NCBI GenBank assembly: GCA_019120525.1
Contig: DWUW01000204.1
Span: 1-7,260, forward strand
DNA: 7,260 nucleotides
Direction: 5' to 3'
Source: Candidatus Eisenbergiella stercorigallinarum
Lineage (GTDB): Bacteria > Bacillota > Clostridia > Lachnospirales > Lachnospiraceae
The translations under genes were made by a program, and so were the position numbers. Below are positions 5,653 to 7,260 of this stretch, piece after piece. Every line of letters begins with the position of its first letter. Position 1 is the stretch's first letter. The notes below the pieces were generated by a model. It made no database searches. It was given only the letters and a program-made list of their open reading frames with translations, and had not been told where the DNA came from.

Positions 5653-6540
5653 ATGGAAAAGAATGCGGTTTTTCCGGAAGCCCCGGAATATATCCCCATA
5701 ACAGATCTTTCCGCGCCGGAGCTGGACGTTTACGCCAGGCTTTCCGAAACGGAGCTTCTGCGCTTTTACGAACCGGATCGTGGATTGTTCCTCGCGGAGA
5801 GCCCCAAAGTGATCGAGCGCGCCCTGGCTTCCGGCTGCAGGCCGGTCTCCATGCTGTGCGAGGAAAAGCAGAAGGAGGAGGCAGGAAGGCTTACTGCCGG
5901 ATGGCGGATTCCCATCTATACGGCTCCGTTTGACGTGCTGACCCGCCTGACCGGCTTCGCGCTCACCCGCGGCATGCTCTGCACCATGCGCCGCCCGGAG
6001 CCTCTCTGCGTGGAGCAGGTCTGCCGGAACGCCCGCAGAGTCGCCGTCCTGGAGCAGATCATGAATCCCACCAACGTGGGCGCGATCTTCCGTTCCGCGG
6101 CGGCGCTTTCCATGGACGCCGTGCTTCTCACCCACGGCTGCAGCGATCCCCTTTACCGGCGCTCCATCCGGGTCAGCATGGGCACGGTCTTTCAGATCCC
6201 CTGGGCGTTTTTACCGCAGAAGGCAGAAGCGGTCCGGCCGGAGAACCGAACGGACTGGCCGGAAGGCGGGCTGCGGCTTCTGCGCAGGCTGGGCTTTCGG
6301 ACCGTGGCGATGGCGCTGCGGGAGGATTCCCTCTCCATCGACGACCCGCGCCTTTTGGCGGAAGAAAAACTGGCTATTGTGCTGGGAAGCGAAGGGGACG
6401 GCCTTTCCGACACCACCATCGCGGCCTGCGACTATACGGTGCGCATCCCCATGTCCCACGGCGTGGACTCCCTGAACGTGGCCGCTGCCAGCGCGGTGGC
6501 CTTCTGGCAGCTGGGACATGGGGGAAAGTCCGGCGGCTGA
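5653..6540 (+). CDS. SpoU/TrmH family RNA 2'-O-methyltransferase
   Basis: A 295-residue protein with the layout of SpoU-family (SPOUT, trefoil-knot) methyltransferases. Residues about 26-112 form an N-terminal substrate-binding-like domain and about 128-288 the catalytic domain. Motif 1 is EQIMNPTNVGAIFRSAAAL (134-152, with N141 and R147), motif 2 is VLGSEGDGL (243-251) and motif 3 is IPMSHGVDSLNVAAA (265-279). IRVSMGTVFQIPW (172-184) is also typical. Such enzymes transfer a methyl group from S-adenosylmethionine to a ribose 2'-OH in tRNA or rRNA; the target nucleotide cannot be told from sequence. All key motif residues appear intact. ATG 5653 is preceded by AAAGGAA at a good distance and by its own promoter. 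The longer frame from 5479 adds a tail without family similarity. The gene converges with the kinase fragment on the right. Confidence 0.9.
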   Translation: MEKNAVFPEAPEYIPITDLSAPELDVYARLSETELLRFYEPDRGLFLAESPKVIERALASGCRPVSMLCEEKQKEEAGRLTAGWRIPIYTAPFDVLTRLTGFALTRGMLCTMRRPEPLCVEQVCRNARRVAVLEQIMNPTNVGAIFRSAAALSMDAVLLTHGCSDPLYRRSIRVSMGTVFQIPWAFLPQKAEAVRPENRTDWPEGGLRLLRRLGFRTVAMALREDSLSIDDPRLLAEEKLAIVLGSEGDGLSDTTIAACDYTVRIPMSHGVDSLNVAAASAVAFWQLGHGGKSGG

Positions 6541-6737
6541 TCGGGGCAGGGGCTTCCGGATCCGGTCTTCCACCTGTTTTGCTGCAGCGTCTGTCGCACC
6601 CATCCTTCCATCTCATCCAACAGACTGTTATCCCAGAGCGTCAGCTTTTTCTCGCACTTTCGGAGGATTGCGTGCAGCCGGGCGATCGTTTCTCCCATTT
6701 TTTCCGCCGCTCCGGGGTCCCGGATATCTGTCAGGCT
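6541..6737 (-). pseudogene. Possible out-of-frame continuation of the kinase gene
   Basis: Just past the kinase stop, another minus-strand frame is open from before 6737 through 6541 and on to 6432, inside the methyltransferase antisense. It reads SLTDIRDPGAAEKMGETIAR, then a charged helical stretch ending near LQQNRW. The composition looks protein-like, but I see none of the GxGLxNxxxR glycine-rich motif that should end a histidine kinase. It could be the shifted tail of a broken kinase gene, a small protein starting at ATG 6698 (weak GGCGGA ribosome site), or chance in GC-rich DNA. Confidence 0.25.
6547..6580 (+). terminator. Possible terminator of the methyltransferase gene
   Basis: CAGGGG (6547-6552) pairs with CC-A-CCTG (6570-6576, one bulged A). 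It encloses the palindrome CCGGATCCGG (6556-6565) and is followed by TTTT (6577-6580). It begins 6 bases after the TGA stop. The stem is imperfect and the T-run short, so confidence is modest. The same 10-base palindrome also occurs in the terminator region after the regulator gene (5328-5337). Confidence 0.35.
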
Positions 6738-7260
6738 GTTTCCGGGAAGCCTTCCATCTTTTCCCCGGGGATCCAGTTCCCGGTGTTGCTGACCGTCAGC
6801 GTCAGACAGCCCTTCTCCATGCTGCCCTCCAGCAGGATCCGTCCGCCGTTTTCCGACGCTTCCACGCCGTGCACCACCGCGTTTTCCACAAGGGGCTGCA
6901 GGATCATCTTGGGGATCTGATATTCCATCATTTCCTCCGGAATGCGGATCTCATAATCCAGCTTCCCGCCGAAGCGCATCTTGTGGATATAAAAATAATT
7001 TCTGACCAGCCGGACTTCCTCCTTCAGAGGCACCTCATCCGCAACCGTCACGCTGTAGCGGAAGATCTTTCCCAGCGCGTCCAGCATCCGGTAGGATTTC
7101 CATGCATCCTCCTCCACCGTGCAGCCCTTGATCACCTCGATCGTGTTGAACAGGAAATGGGGATTGATCTGGGCATAGAGATATTTCAGCTCCGCCGTCT
7201 TTTTCGCCATCTCGGCTTCATACAGCCGCATCGTGGTATGGACCAGACGATGGGTGATCT
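6731..7260 (-). CDS. LytS/YesM-type sensor histidine kinase, C-terminal part, apparently truncated
   Basis: The frame enters from the right edge (ITHRLVHTT, then MRLYEAEMAKKTAELKYLYA) and ends with TGA at 6731-6733; 175 codons are visible. QINPHFLFNTIE is the signature of the His_kinase family of LytS/YesM sensors. Its histidine, encoded at about 7157-7159, is the expected autophosphorylation site. ILQPLVENAVVHG is the N box of the ATP-binding domain, with the key Asn at about 6881-6883. The G1 region reads VSNTGNWIPGEKMEG instead of the usual DNGxG type, and the frame stops a few residues later. The ATP lid and the glycine-rich G2 box are missing. Membrane and sensing domains would lie outside the window to the right, probably with a response-regulator gene. 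The truncation may be a frameshift, a deletion or a sequencing error. The methyltransferase gene converges on its 3' end. Confidence 0.8.
   Translation of the reverse strand, partial: ITHRLVHTTMRLYEAEMAKKTAELKYLYAQINPHFLFNTIEVIKGCTVEEDAWKSYRMLDALGKIFRYSVTVADEVPLKEEVRLVRNYFYIHKMRFGGKLDYEIRIPEEMMEYQIPKMILQPLVENAVVHGVEASENGGRILLEGSMEKGCLTLTVSNTGNWIPGEKMEGFPETA

Noticed and set aside
5410..6135. Long minus-strand open frame opposite the methyltransferase, including a hydrophobic stretch in an overlapping frame (5430-5699).
   Set aside because: The plus strand there carries clear SpoU motifs and a promoter. The minus frames have no recognisable family and are expected by chance in GC-rich coding DNA.
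1..7260. tRNA, rRNA, CRISPR array, transposase or phage genes.
   Set aside because: No such sequences were recognised on either strand; the hairpin block has stems rather than regularly spaced identical repeats.

Overview
The window looks like a moderately GC-rich Firmicute, most likely a gut Clostridium of the Lachnospiraceae type. This is inferred from the gene families, the sigma-A-like promoters and the AGGAG-like ribosome sites; no marker gene here names a species. It holds four complete genes and two genes cut by the window edges, with several short, strongly palindromic intergenic stretches.

Left part, minus strand (1-3718). Reading leftward are an AbgB-like M20 peptidase (3718-2273), a YfcC/DcuC-type membrane carrier (2182-722) and the N-terminal third of a GH120 beta-xylosidase-like protein (548 to beyond position 1). 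The first two are 90 bp apart and form a probable uptake-plus-hydrolysis pair, comparable to the E. coli p-aminobenzoyl-glutamate system but with a different carrier family and no AbgA. The GH120 gene has its own good promoter (TTGACC, 17 bp, TATTAT).

Middle, plus strand. A 441-residue regulator (3985-5310) diverges from the AbgB-like gene. It has an N-terminal sensor-like region, a degenerate GGDEF-like region and a C-terminal winged helix, and it probably controls the hydrolase/carrier pair. The 266-bp divergent gap contains the most striking non-coding signal of the window. Four hairpins, all with 3-base loops, abut one another without a single spacer base from 3751 to 3880. They follow directly on a TGnTATAAT sequence and are flanked by a 10-base direct repeat that matches at 9 of 10 positions.

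Right part. After a likely terminator and two more abutting AT-rich palindromes comes a SpoU/TrmH-family RNA methyltransferase (5653-6540) with its own promoter. Converging on it from the right edge is the C-terminal part of a LytS/YesM-type sensor histidine kinase (7260-6731). Its reading frame stops early, before the glycine-rich end of the ATPase domain, so it is either a degraded gene or an unusual short form.

The genes form three functional groups: a small scavenging module with its regulator, a sugar-degradation gene likely to continue into a xylan-oligosaccharide locus on the left, and an RNA-modification gene next to a two-component kinase.
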